NCBI GenBank assembly: GCA_026874595.1
Contig: CM049313.1
Span: 37,414,659-37,478,658, forward strand
Origin: Sipunculus nudus
Taxonomy: Eukaryota; Annelida; Sipuncula; Golfingiida; Sipunculidae
DNA: 64,000 nt
Direction: 5' to 3'
Shown here: positions 49,418 to 61,812 of the stretch, piece by piece
Numbering within the stretch: position 1 is the stretch's first letter
How the letters are laid out: the number at the start of each line of letters is the position of its first letter
The notes under the pieces: generated by a model
Seen by the model: only the letters and a program-made list of their open reading frames with translations
Database searches by the model: none
What the model was told of the DNA's origin: nothing
Translations under genes and position numbers: made by a program

Positions 49418-50267
49418 ATACATAAAATGTGTGATGGATCAAGCGTAATCTTAAATAATTCAATCCTTGATCCTATTCTGCAAATATTCGGACTGAATAT
49501 AATAGAACTAAATTTGTACATTTAGCGTGAATTATAGAGATAATATTATTCTTTGACTAAGGACGGACAATTTCGGTGGGAATTAGTTAGCCATCCTCGA
49601 TTTTGTCCATATAGGACACGGTTCTGTATATTTTGGCAGCTGTATTCGGTATGCCAGTTTGGTTTCAGCTGACAGTATAAACTGCTTACGCATTCTGTGA
49701 AAAATTCTTTTACAATTATGACTCATTTGTATAAAGCGGGACAAAATGCTTGAATATAAAACTTTCGTTCTCATTTATATAGAAATGGACACCTATGAAA
49801 TCTTTCTCTCCACAGGCTATGTTCACGCATATACACATAAACGCTGTTGGGCGCATGGATTTTTAACAATTGGCAACATTAGCAATTTTTTACACACACA
49901 CACACACACATATGAATGTTAGGCTTTACAGGCGGCTATTCCGTCTCTAACTAGAGTAAGGAAACGTTTTCAGAACGAAATATTTCCAAATATCATAATA
50001 CTTCAGGAAGAAACATTTTTTTTGTATATTTAATATACCTGGTAAATAAATGGATACCTTTATGCAGCCCTTTTTATATATATCACATTGACCACCAGAT
50101 GACCATGTCTAGTGGACACAAGAAAGAAATATAGGGCAACATGTGTCATCGCCTGGCATGGCAACACACGGTGCAAAGTTTAATTTAAGTATTAGTCAAT
50201 CCACAAGCTGAATAAAGTGGTTTTATGACCCTCACCATTTATGTAATTCTGTGCTACTATAACACGT
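48808..50267 (+). other. Duplicated unique sequence in copy A
   Basis: It pairs with 60,610-62,262 in copy B; copy B has about 100 extra bases at 61,340-61,440 and others near 61,855-61,945. It contains an (AT)n tract (49,359-49,415) where copy B has only TATATATAAC, and a (CA)n tract (49,892-49,910) that is longer in B. No gene is seen; frames near 49,583-49,774 and 61,482-61,673 are counterparts but show no known motif. Confidence 0.75.
49359..49415. repeat. (AT)n microsatellite, expanded only in copy A
   Basis: About 57 bases of AT. The matching site in copy B (about 61,178) has about eight bases of it, so the tract grew, or shrank in B, after the duplication. Confidence 0.95.
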
Positions 50268-50283
50268 TTATATATATATAAAG

Positions 50284-50335
<52 letters not shown>
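50268..50335. repeat. (AT)n tract left of the solo LTR
   Basis: AT dinucleotide with one short interruption (AAAGAA at about 50,280). Together with 51,072-51,118 it is probably one tract split by the LTR insertion. Confidence 0.95.
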
Positions 50336-50339
<4 letters not shown>

Positions 50340-51067
50340 ACAGGTGCTCTTTTATTGTGTGACACGGGCGTAACTCGTGTTGTTGTTACATTTTATGTTT
50401 AATCCGTACTGGTTGAACTCTAGTTGTCATGTGAGCCTTGGGTTTTCACGCCTTGTCGTGGGTCACGTGAGGAGCCTGGTATGTAAAGAGACACACGGCT
50501 ATGTCTTTCTAGATAATTCCTGTGAAGGAATTAGGGTGTTAAGGTATATAAAGGGGCTGTTTTTCAGAACCAGGAGGCAGACAGCAGAGCAGATACCAGC
50601 GGACGCAGAAGCATGTGTCAGATTCTAAGACCTTAATCCGACGAATGCGGCAATTATAGATTTTTCAAGAACTTTCCTGGATTTTATACATTTTGACTTC
50701 AGTTTACTTTCTGTGTTGTTGCAAAAACTTTCCACTGGACTGTCATTCTCCGAGAGTTTACATTCAAAGGACTTATCTTGGTGACACTGTTGGTATCGAG
50801 GTTATCTACCATTATCTTTCTGTGTGATTGTATTGACTTGTTGCTATAACGTTGTTTTACTGTATAATTGTATTGATTTAGTGTATAGTATTGTAAGGGT
50901 TGTTTTAAGAATAAATTATAGTTATTTGTTAACAAAAATCCACTGACTTCTTCATTCATTCCCCTAGACATTTCACTCTGCCTAGTGTTACAGAATCTGA
51001 TTTTTTTATCTCCATTACAAAATTTGTTTTCATCACGCTTACGTGATCTGTTTATATTAGGTTCCGT

Positions 51068-51071
<4 letters not shown>
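50336..51071 (+). mobile_element. Solo LTR (LTR copy 2)
   Basis: 736 bp, starting TGTTACAGGTGCTC and ending GGTTCCGTAACA, with perfect six-base TGTTAC...GTAACA termini. A TATA box TATATAAAGG is at 50,545-50,554 and AATAAA at 50,910-50,915. It is the plus-strand counterpart of the minus-strand LTR at 47,837. There is no primer site or coding sequence on either side, so it is a recombined solo LTR. Both flanks are (AT)n, so the target duplication cannot be read. Confidence 0.9.
50545..50554 (+). promoter_or_regulatory. LTR TATA box
   Basis: TATATAAAGG followed by GGCTGT, identical to the site in LTR copy 1. Confidence 0.65.
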
Positions 51072-51119
<48 letters not shown>

Positions 51120-51264
51120 CATCATAAACAGTTAGTTTACCTTCATGTACTACAGAACTGTTTCGTGAGTGCAGCTGTTGATTATTATGATGCATAATTA
51201 ATGCTCCCCTGCATGGTCGAGCATTTTTACTATGATGTATTGATATTCTATGTGTATAACTTTG

Positions 51265-51344
<80 letters not shown>
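51072..51344. repeat. (AT)n tracts flanking a 150-bp hairpin-bearing segment
   Basis: AT runs at 51,072-51,118 and 51,266-51,344 enclose about 150 bases of non-repetitive DNA. That segment starts with TGCATCATAA (51,118-51,127), and TTATGATGCA (51,185-51,194) is its exact reverse complement. Copy B has nothing like this between its matching flanks. The insert could be a tiny foldback element or captured DNA. Confidence 0.8.
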
Positions 51345-51345
<1 letters not shown>

Positions 51346-51689
51346 TATATTCATGTGATCTTAGGCATGCCTTTAAGTCATGTATACATAATTCATTCCA
51401 ACGGAAAATTAAACATCTGTGAAATTACAAGTGTTTTAAACAAGGCCACTCCAGCTCTATGATTTATCATCAGAGCCCCTTGTTTAATACGCAATACAGA
51501 AATGGTAATTATGATCTAAATATGGCGCATTTCAGTTTCGAATCAGACAAAAAGGTCTTGATGTGAACAAAACTCTACAGTCAGAGGGATGTCACGTTCC
51601 TCAGGAAGCTGCATAACCAAACAATGGGGAATTATGAAAAAGGCAATCACGTCAAGAAGAAGCGTTGACGTTGACAGTCCCGGTGATTT

Positions 51690-52103
51690 ATTCTTCTGCT
51701 ACAGAATGAAATACAGTCAAACCTGGCCTCACTGACAGAAGATGTTTTAGCTTTATTGAGCAGCTACAGTTTGCTGTTGTCAAGACTTCAGCCCTGCGTG
51801 CTCCTTAAGCGTAATTTTGAAAGAGCCGATCAAGCCAAGCAGGAAGCCGCGAGAGACCGTCACCGTTTTACCCGCTCTGGTGACCGGAGAAAGCTACCGC
51901 ATCCAGAGCCCCAAAGCTCAAAGCAAGATACAAGACCGATCTCAGCGACAAGTACCTCGACAATCCAGAGAGCAGAACTCGTGCGAACGTCAAAGTGAAC
52001 GACCGTTGTTTTCTTCTTCAGCTAACCTGGCCTAACGACCATCTCGTCTTTGCCACCACCTGAAAACAACCGCAATTTCTAACGGTTCTAATGGTTTTTC
52101 GTC
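51690..52103 (+). other. GC-richer conserved end of copy A, possible decayed exon
   Basis: This block is less AT-rich than its surroundings. The plus-strand frame 51,756-51,998 includes QAKQEAARDRHRFT and TIQRAELVR, both also found in the same register in copy B. Relative to B it lacks 15 bases before QAKQ and has 21 more in the middle, both multiples of three. In the stretch coding QAKQEAARDRHRFT all three A/B differences are synonymous, but later differences are not. I do not recognise the protein. It could be a decayed exon, a retroelement fragment or chance. Confidence 0.3.
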
Positions 52104-52273
52104 CATTATATCCGACCTCGCTTAAAGGCCTCCTCGAAAATGCGATCACTTTATTAAGGTCCAGTTGGTGGTCGTAATATAGAGAGCCACACTAAATATG
52201 TACTTCACAGCTTAATTCTATAAAGCAGTGTGGAATGTAGAATTTGTAAGAGAGGGAAATATTGTTAGGGGTT

Positions 52274-52331
<58 letters not shown>

Positions 52332-52642
52332 TATATATATAAATGTGTGTGTGTGTGTGTGGGAAGAAATCAACAATACATTAAACATTTAAAAACGGCT
52401 TTTAATTCTTCAAGTATAGGTGATAGCCTTGAATATTGTATCTTTTAATGTTTTTATTCATTTAAGATGTAATTAGTACAGAGCGTATATGAATTGATTA
52501 TTCAGCTAGATCACCAAGGGAAAATCCGACCGAAGCAAATTGCCTTAAAACCTATAATCAGGTTCAGATTACCTGGGGTACCCTGAAAGTAGGACGGGTC
52601 GGGATTGTAGTGGGGTGGGCATGCATAGAGGAGGGGGATTAT
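52104..52642. other. Spacer between copies A and B, with (AT)n(GT)n
   Basis: It separates the duplicates. It holds an (AT)n tract running into (GT)n at 52,275-52,362 and otherwise unremarkable AT-rich sequence. Whether it is part of the duplicated unit cannot be told, because the matching position right of copy B (from 62,999) is different. Confidence 0.7.
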
Positions 52643-53073
52643 AGTTGTCCATGCCTGCAAAACTCACTCCCAGATAGTACGGACAGGCGCTCCGCAGTAA
52701 AAACCCTCTCTCTCCAATCAGCAATTGCTAAGTTCCTAATGTAACAGCATATGTTCTTGTTTCGGTCCAACGTCAGACAAATAGATGTTTTATGGCAAGT
52801 TCAATTTCCGTATTGGCAGCACTTCTTCAGCCAATGAACACAGTAAACTCTAATCAAGGACATGGAGTAACTTTTTGAGCACTGCCCATGTAGTGGGGTT
52901 ATATCTCATGTTCATGCACAGATGATGTATTAAAGTGATGATAGGTATGATGAGGAAGTCATCATCAATGTTATCAAATATTAGTATTACTGTTTTTTTA
53001 TAATAAAATAGATGGATGATTACTTTCCTAAGATTAGTTGATTTTATATTGGGTAATATCCGGAATAAAACAT

Positions 53074-53754
53074 TGTTACGGAACCTAATATCACAGATGA
53101 CGTCGTCGTGACGAACATGAATTTTGTAATGGAGACAAAAAAAATCAGATTCTGCAACCCTAGGCAGCTTGTAATGTCTAGGGGAATGTCAGTGGTTTTT
53201 TGTTAACAAATAATTATAATTTATTCTTAAAACAATCATTACATTACAATGCACTAAATCAATTCAATTACACAGTATAACAACAGTACAACAGTAAATC
53301 AATACAAGTATGTAAATAAAGTGTACAGAACCTGGATACCACCACTGTCACAGCAACAACAAGTCCTTTATAAAAGGTCCACAACAGATTTACACGCTTC
53401 TGTGTCCGCTGGAATATTTCTCTCCTCTCTGTTTAGCTCTAAAACACAGCCCCTTATTTATAACTTTCACCCAAAGCCGAGAACTTTCCATTTCTCGAAC
53501 AATCCAAAGAACCTAACATGATACACAGTACACACGCGTTAAGGAAACATTTAGAACAACATCGCTGTGTTTCTACACATCAGGGTTCACACGTGGGCCG
53601 GCCCGGCTCAGCAAGGCGAGATACCCCAGACTATTATTTCCGCTGTTTACACGTGAGACCCCGCGCGTGGGGATTGCTATGCTGTCAAAGCAACAGTCAA
53701 CGCTAGCGCTGAACAAACACAATGCTACATACAGTAAAAAAGACATATATAACA
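53074..53754 (-). mobile_element. Solo LTR with ACAT target duplication (LTR copy 3)
   Basis: The left end TGTTACGGAACC is the reverse complement of the LTR 3' end GGTTCCGTAACA, and the right end is ATATATAACA. ACAT stands on both sides (53,070-53,073 and 53,755-53,758), a plausible 4-bp target duplication. It shares with copies 1 and 2 the region from TATA (TATAAATAAGGGGCTG, minus strand) through TTAACAAATAATTATAATTT. The U3 part upstream of TATA is strongly diverged, so it is a subfamily variant. Copy A has no insertion at the matching point (about 43,436). Confidence 0.8.
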
Positions 53755-53811
53755 ACATACATCATATTGGAATTGATAATTACGTGAAAAGCTGGAATTA
53801 TTTGCCTTCCA

Positions 53812-56800
53812 GGGAGTGACGAAGCTCAGCACTCAGCAGGAGAGAGTAACGAAGCTCAGCACTCAGCAGGAGAGAGTGGCGGAGCTCAGCACACAGCAGG
53901 AGAGAGTGAAGAAGCTCAGCACACAGCAGGAGAGAGTGACGAAGCTCAGCACACAGCTGGAGAGAGTGACGAAGCTCAGCACTCAGCGGGAGAGAGTGAC
54001 GAAGCTCAGCACGCAGCAGGAGAGAGTGACGAAGCTCTGCACGTAGCAGGAGAGAGTGACGAAGCTCAGCACTCAGCAGAAGAGAGTGACCAGGCACACA
54101 GCAGGAGAGAGTGACGAAGCTCAGCACTCAGCAGGAGAGAGTGACGAAGTTAAGCACTCAGCAGGAGAGAGTGAAGAAGCTCAGCACTCAACAGGAGAGG
54201 GTGAAGAAGCTTAGTACTCAGCAGGAGAGAGTGACGAAGCTCAGCACTCAGCAGGAGAGAGTGACGAAACTCAGCTCACAGTAGGAGGGAGTGACAAGGC
54301 ACACAGTAGGTGAGAGTGACGAAGCTCAGCACTTAGCAGGAGGGAGTGACGAAGATCAGCACACAGCAGGTGAGAGTGACCATGCACACAGAAGGAGGGA
54401 GTGACGAAGCTCAGCACACAGCAGGAGAGAGTGACCAGGCACACAGCAGGAGAGGGTGACGAAGCTCAGCACTCAGCAGGAGAGAGTGACGAAGCTCAGC
54501 TCACAGTAGGAGGGAGTGACGAGGCACACAGTAGGTGAGAGTGACGAAGCTCAGCACTCAGCAGGAGAGAGTGACCAGGCACACAGCAGGAGGGAGTGAC
54601 GAAGCTAAGCACACAGCAGGATAGAGTGATCAGACACAGAGGAGAGAGTGACGAAGCTCAGCACACAGCTGGAGAGAGTGACGAAGCTCAGCACTCAGCA
54701 GGAGAGAGTGACGAAGCTCAGCACGCAGCAGGAGAGAGTGACGAAGCTTTGCACGTAGCAGGAGAGAGTGACGAAGCTCAGCACTCAGCAGAAGAGAGTG
54801 ACCAGGCACACAGCAGGAGAGAGTGACGAAGCTCAGCACTCAGCAGGAGAGAGTGACGAAGTTAAGCACTCAGCAGGAGAGAGTGAAGAAGCTCAGCACT
54901 CAACAGGAGAGGGTGAAGAAGCTTAGTACTCAGCAGGAGAGAGTGAGGAAGGTCAGCACTCAGCAGGAGAGAGTGACGAAACTCAGCACTTAGCAGGAGG
55001 GAGTGACGAAGATCAGAACACAGCAGGAGAGAGTGACCATGCACACAGCAGGAGGGAGTGACGAAGCTCAGCACACAGCAGGAGAGAGTGACCAGGCACA
55101 CAGCAGGAGGGAGTGACGAAGCTCAGCACTCAGCAGGAGAGAGTGACCAGGCACACAGCAGGAGAGGGTGACGAGGCACACAGTAGGTGAGAGTGACGAA
55201 GCTCAGCACTCAGCAGGAGGGAGTGACAAAGCTCAGCACACAGCAGGAGAGAGTGACCAGGCACACAGCAGGAGGGAGTGACGAAGCTCAGCACACAGCA
55301 GGATAGAGTGATCAGACACAGAGGAGAGGGTGACGAAGTTCAGCACTCAGCAGGAGAGAGTGACGAAGCTCAGCACTCAGCAGGAGAGAGTGACGAAGCT
55401 CAGCACTCAGCAGGAGGGAGTGACCAGGCACACAGCAGGAGGGAGTAACGAAGCTCAGCACACAGCAGGAGAGAGTGACCAGGCACACAGCAGGAGGGAG
55501 TGACGAAGCTCAGCACACGGCAGGAGAGAGTGACCAGGCACACAGCAGGAGGGAGTGACGAAGCTCAGCACACAGCAGGAGAGAGTGACCAGGCACACAG
55601 CAGGAGAGGGTGACGAAGCTCAGCACTCAGCAGAAGAGAGTGACCAGGCACACAGCAGGAGAGAGTGACGAAGCTCAGCACTCAGCAGGAGAGAGTGACG
55701 AAGTTAAGCACTCAGCAGGAGAGAGTGAAGAAGCTCAGCACTCAACAGGAGAGGGTGAAGAAGCTTAGTACTCAGCAGGAGAGAGTGACGAAGCTCAGCA
55801 CTCAGCAGGAGAGAGTGACGAAACTCAGCTCACAGTAGGAGGGAGTGACAAGGCACACAGTAGGTGAGAGTGACGAAGCTCAGCACTTAGCAGGAGGGAG
55901 TGACGAAGATCAGCACACAGCAGGAGAGAGTGACCATGCACACAGCAGGAGGGAGTGACGAAGCTCAGCACACAGCAGGAGAGAGTGACGAAGCTCAGCA
56001 CTCAGCAGAAGAGAGTGACCAGGCACACAGCAGGAGAGAGTGACGAAGCTCAGCACTCAGCAGGGGAGAGTGACGAAGTTAAGCACTCAGCAGGAGAGAG
56101 TGACGAAGCTCAGCTCACAGTAGGAGGGAGTGACGAGGCACACAGTAGGTGAGAGTGACGAAGCTCAGCACTCAGCAGGAGAGAGTGACCAGGCACACAG
56201 CAGGAGGGAGTGACGAAGCTCAGCACACAGCAGGATAGAGTGATCAGACACTGAGGAGAGAGTGACGAAGCTCAGCACACAGCTGGAGAGAGTGACGAAG
56301 CTCAGCACGCAGCAGGAGAGAGTGACGAAGCTTTGCACGTAGCAGGAGAGAGTGACGAAGCTCAGCACTCAGCAAAAGAGAGTGACCAGGCACACAGCAG
56401 GAGAGAGTGACGAAGCTCAGCACTCAGCAGGAGAGAGTGACGAAGTTAAGCACTCAGCAGGAGAGAGTAAAGAAGCTCAGCACTCAACAGGAGAGGGTGA
56501 AGAAGCTTAATACTCAGCAGGAGAGAGTGACGAAGCTCAGCACTCAGCAGGAGAGAGTGACGAAACTCAGCTCTTAGTAGGAGGGAGTGACAAGGCACAC
56601 AGTAGGTGAGAATGACGAAGCTCAGCACTTAGCAGGATAGAGTGATCAGACACAGAGGAGAGGGTGACGAAGCTCAGCACTCAGCAGGAGAGAGTGACGA
56701 AGCTCAGCACTCAGCAGGAGAGAGTGACGAAGCTCAGCACTCAGCAGGAGGGAGTGACCAGGCACACAGCAGGAGGGAGTAACGAAGCTCAGCACACAGC

Positions 56801-59013
56801 AGGAGAGAGTGACCAGGCCCACAGCAGGAGGGAGTGACGAAGCTCAGCACACGGCAGGAGAGAGTGACCAGGCACACAGCAGGAGGGAGTGACTAAGCTC
56901 AGCATACAGCAGGAGAGAGTGACCAGGCACACAGCAGGAGAGGGTGACGAAGCTCAGCACTCAGCAGAAGAGAGTGACCAGGCACACAGCAGGAGAGAGT
57001 GACGAAGCTCAGCACTCAGCAGGGGAGAGTGACGAAGTTAAGCACTCAGCAGGAGAGAGTGAAGAAGCTCAGCACTCAACAGGAGAGGGTGAAGAAGCTT
57101 AGTACTCAGCAGGAGAGAGTGACGAAGCTCAGCACTCAGCAGGAGAGAGTGACGAAACTCAGCACACAGCAGGAGAGAGTGACCATGCACACAGCAGGAG
57201 GGAGTGACGAAGCTCAGCACACAGCAGGAGAGAGTGACCAGGCACACAGCAGGAGAGGGTGACGAAGCTCAGCACTCAGCAGGAGAGAGTGACGAAGCTC
57301 AGCTCACAGTGGGAGGGAGTGACAAGGCACACAGTAGGTGAGAGTGACGAAGCTCAGCACTTAGCAGGAGGGAGTGACGAAGATCAGCACACAGCAGGAG
57401 AGAGTGACCATGCACACAGCAGGAGGGAGTGACGAAGCTCAGCACACAGCAGGAGAGAGTGACCAGGCACACAGCAGGAGAGGGTGACGAAGCTCAGCAC
57501 TCAGCAGGAGAGAGTGACGAAGCTCAGCTCACAGTGGGAGGGAGTGACGAGGCACACAGTAGGTGAGAGTGACGAAGCTCAGCACTCAGCAGGAGAGAGT
57601 GACCAGGCACACAGCAGGAGGGAGTGACGAAGCTCAGCACACAGCAGGATAGAGTGTTCAGACACAGAGGAGAGAGTGACGAAGCTCAGCACACAGCTAG
57701 AGAGAGTGACGAAGCTCAGCACGCAGCCGGAGAGAGTGACGAAGCTTTGCACGTAGCAGGAGAGAGTGACGAAGCTCAGCACTCAGCAGAAGAGAGTGAC
57801 CAGGCACACAGCAGGAGAGAGTGACGAAGCTCAGCACTCAGCAGGAGAGAGTGACGAAGTTAAGCACTCAGCAGGAGAGAGTGAAGAAGCTCAGCACTCA
57901 ACAGGAGAGGGTGAAGAAGCTTAGTACTCAGCAGGAGAGAGTGACGAAGCTCAGCACTCAGCAGGAGAGAGTGACGAAACTCAGCTCACAGTAGGAGGGA
58001 GTGACAAGGCAAACAGTAGGTGAGAATGACGAAGCTCAGCACTTAGCAGGAGGGAGTGACGAAGATCAGCACACAGCAGGAGAGAGTGACCATGCACACA
58101 GTAGGAGGGAGTGACGAAGCTCAGCACACAGCAGGAGAGAGTGACCAGGCACACAGCAGGAGGGAGTGACGAAGCTCAGCACTCATCAGGAGAGAGTGAC
58201 CAGGCACACAGCAAGAGAGGGTGACGAGGCACACAGTAGGTGAGAGTGACGAAGCTCAGCACTCAGCAGGAGGGAGTGACGAAGCTCAGCACACAGCAGG
58301 AGAGAGTGACCAGGACCACAGCAGGAGGGAGTGACGAAGCTCAACAAACAGCAGGATAGAGTGATCAGACACAGAGGAGAGGGTGACGAAGCTCAGCACT
58401 CAGCAGGAGAGAGTGACGAAGCTCAGCACTCAGCAGGAGAGAGTGACGAAGCTCAGCACTCAGCAGGAGGGAGTGACCAGGCACACAGCAGGAGGGAGTA
58501 ACGAAGCTCAGCACACAGCAGGAGGGAGTGACCAGGCACACAGCAGGAGGGAGTGACGAAGCTCAGCACACGGCAGGAGAGAGTGACCAGGCACACAGCA
58601 GGAGGGAGTGACTAAGCTCAGCACACAGCAGGAGAGAGTGACCAGGCACACAGCAGGAGAGGGTGACGAAGCTCAGCACTCAGCAGGAGAGAGTGACGAA
58701 GCTCAGCACACAGCAGGAGAGAGTGACGAAGCTCAGCACACAGCAGACGAGAGTGACCAGGCACACAGCAGGAGGGAGAGACGAAGCTCAGCACTCAGCA
58801 GGAGAGAGTGACCAGGCACACAGCAGGAGAGGGTGACGAAGCTCAGCACTCAGCAGGAGAGAGTGACGAAGCTCAGCACTCAGGAGGAGAGAGTGACGAA
58901 GCTTAGCACTCAGCAGGAGGGAGTGACGAAGCTCGGCACACAGCAGGAGAGGGTGACGAAGCTCAGCACACAGCAGGAGAGGGTGACGAAGCTCAGCACT
59001 CAGCAGGAGAGAT
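53812..59013. repeat. 30-bp satellite-like array B with higher-order repeats
   Basis: It has the same 30/25-bp units as array A but 5.2 kb long. Marker units with GATCAGACACAG (or close variants) occur at 54,628, 55,310, 56,242, 56,644, 57,656 and 58,363. Those followed by CACACAGCTGGAG or CAGCTAGAG (54,628; 56,242; 57,656) alternate with those followed by GGAGAGGGTGACG (55,310; 56,644; 58,363), so blocks of about 1.3-1.7 kb have been copied three times. A string with GCACGTAGCAGG recurs near 54,042, 54,755, 56,335 and 57,750. I did not find the GATCAGACACAG marker in array A. Frames are open on both strands but broken by the 25-bp units. Confidence 0.93.
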
Positions 59014-59998
59014 TCTAGGCAAACCTCACCTGGGGTCAGCTTTGAACATTATTATTTTGACGGCAACCACGGGCCCAGAGTATACTTGTTTTCGGACATT
59101 TTATCTATCAATCCGAGAGGATGTTTACATTGTCATATTTTATTTTTCTGGTTGAAGGTATAAAGTTTTACAGACACGTTATGCTTTTGTTACCTCATCA
59201 AAGGTCGAAGTGATTAAAACCAAATAACAATATAAAAAGAATCAAGGTACACAATAGTTAACAATCACATGGAGGCTCCAAAAAGTAGGGCCATGTGTCT
59301 AAAGACTGTTTTTGCATAATGACAAAGCTGATTTATCTAAAGTACTGTAAGCATGAAAGAAATATATGTTCTCACGTTTAGTTGGTGATGATAATCGTCT
59401 GCGACTCTGAGACAAAAAAATGCTATACGAAGTGCATTAGGATAAAACACAAGGGTACATTTTTTCTACCCCTTTTATGAGCAGATAGCTGGCAAAACAA
59501 ATGGTGGAGTTGTGCGCTCGAGCCGTGATAAAAATTAATGGAGGTTTTAAGATTTGTTCTGACGGTTAGTTGTTTAAATGAATTCTGAATCAAATTTCAC
59601 GATATGCGTTAGCTTGGTCAATAACTTAATATTTATCTTCGAACATGTGACTCCATATGTAAATACACATTCTATCAACTTGTTTATATTTCATGTTTCT
59701 GTTTCCGGTGATGAATCAACCGCAAATATACCTTAAGCGAACCCAGAACAGATACACAATCTTTATGACAATCTGGAAAGCTGCACCATTATCCATGCAA
59801 GCTGACATTTATTGCTAACATATTACAGACATAAAACAGTGATACCGGCCGAGAATAGCGGGGATAATACCGGAGCCTGCCTCTGAACACTGTAATCCCC
59901 ACTCATTAACACCGTAATATTTATAGTCCGATAAAAATAGAGATTATAAGAGCATTCTCAGCGGCCCGAGTACCTAGTAAACCATCCGTCTAGTGCCT
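59014..59998 (+). other. Duplicated unique sequence right of array B
   Basis: Counterpart of 45,564-46,516. No gene recognised. Similarity to copy A ends after CCATCCGTCTAGTGCCT. Confidence 0.8.
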
Positions 59999-60609
59999 CA
60001 GTATCATCCCTGATCATGACATGGGGAGTTTAAGATTATCACAGCTGTATATTGCAACAAAACCAAATGTAACAACTTTACTAACCGCCAGACACTGAGT
60101 ACCATACAAAAAGCTATCTCCGACTTTTGAAACCTTAATCGCGTTCCGAAATATGTATAAGTCCCGGACAAATTTCTAAAAAAAAAGATTTGAACAGCAG
60201 GAAAAGATTGGTTCGCAGGAATTTATGCCTATCCGTCTCTTTTATATCAATTCCTGTGTATGCTTGGTGTCGTCCGACATAATCATTTCTTGAGGGGCAG
60301 AAATCAAGGAATATCGGGATGTGTTATTGGCATGTAAAGGAAACGCCGAGAGAGAAACCTCAATATTGCGGAGGCGATGGATATGCTTAGAACACATGAA
60401 CGCGGGACCGATCGCCCCTCGGTTCACGGACGCATCGCTCATGATGTGTCACCGCTCACCTTTAGAGTGCAATATAAATACCGATACATATTCGTTAAGG
60501 AAGGATGAAGCAGTGTAAAATGTCAACGTTAGTCTTCACATGTACAGATATTAAAATAAAATGTATAGTCTTTTCAGAGTGTGAAAGTATATAAATGGCC
60601 AGAACCACC
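59999..60609. other. Segment present only in copy B
   Basis: It lies where copy A carries the truncated retrotransposon. It may be the ancestral sequence lost from A when the element was truncated, or an insertion in B. Overlapping 66- and 65-codon frames (60,242-60,518, opposite strands) have no recognisable motif. The segment shows no transposon ends. Confidence 0.6.
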
Positions 60610-61771
60610 TCTTTGACCTTCATAAACAACCTAAGGTTGTTTGCATCCGAGACTCATCGTTTTTATGAGTCACCTTTTTATATTTCATATGAGTTGCGTC
60701 ATATCGGATCTCATGATGTAACGCTTGACGTATTAGGTAGACTAAACTGTCTGTATTTATTCTTACGTATTCAATTCATTTATTTTTTTTATTAAAGTGA
60801 TTAAATTGGATAATCGGGGATATATTGACCATATTTGAATCATATTTATGAAATACAAAACAGACAGGGCAGGTCTCTGGGAATCTCGCGGCCAGGACAT
60901 AATATCAATAAATTACCCCGTCATAAATCTCAAACAACATTAGGAGTGGTACAGATACATAAACTGGGCGTTTATTGTGAATTTAAGGATATTTTATAAC
61001 CTCAGACGTCAGTAAGTGAACTTGAAAGGAAAGCGAAGTCATTGATGTACGTGATAATTATAAATTAATCTTTTAACAAAGTCATGTTAGTGAAAGGCGT
61101 ATTTACATACATCAAAACACACAGGACCCAGTTGACGTTTAGATGGACTGGTAATTAATTAGGAGCCATTGTTGGCTTATATATAACTAATGATCAAATA
61201 AAAAACTGAAGAGGAGGATACATAAAATGTGTGATGGATCAGGCGTAATCTTAAATAAATCAATCCTTGATCCTATTCTGAAAAATTCGGACAGAATATA
61301 ATAGAATTAAATTTGTGCCATATGCGTGAATTACAGAGAAAATATTATCCAGGAGTCATTTTCAGTTATCGATACTGAAAAATTGTTTCATGCTTTCGAC
61401 AAATATTACGAGTACCCACCTGTCAAATGGGTATTATTTCCCCCTCGCCCTCTGACTAAAGACGGATAATTTCGGTGGGAATTAGTTAGCCATCCTGGAT
61501 TTTGTCCATATAGGACACGGTTCTGTATATTTTGGCAGCTGTATTCGGTAAGCCAGTTGGGTTTCAGCTGACAGTATAAACTGCTTTCGCATTCTGTTAA
61601 CAATTCTTTTACAATTATGACTCATTTGTATAAAGCAGTACAAAATGCTTGAATAAAAAACGTTCGTTCTCATTTATATAGAAATGAACGCCTATGAAAT
61701 CCTTCTCTCCGCAAATACACATATACGCTGATAGACGCATGGACTTTTGACAGTTTGGCGACATGAGCGAT

Positions 61772-61812
<41 letters not shown>

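Larger units (their letters stand above)
43010..52103 (+). repeat. Tandem segmental duplication, copy A
   Basis: Direct-orientation match to copy B (52,643-62,998). Paired blocks: 43,010-43,480 with 52,643-53,811 (B carries a solo LTR); the 30-bp arrays; 45,564-46,516 with 59,014-59,998; 48,808-50,267 with 60,610-62,262; 51,345-52,103 with 62,277-62,998. Shared strings include ACGGACAGGCGCTCCGCAGT at the start and AACCTGGCCTAACGACCATC at the end. Copy A alone holds the truncated retrotransposon (46,517-48,658), the short LTR-like segment, and the solo LTR plus (AT)n block. No duplicated gene is recognisable inside. Confidence 0.9.

Noticed and set aside
51052-51354. Ile-Tyr repeat frames over AT tracts (also 27.6 and 49.4 kb)
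   Set aside because: Direct translation of (AT)n microsatellites.
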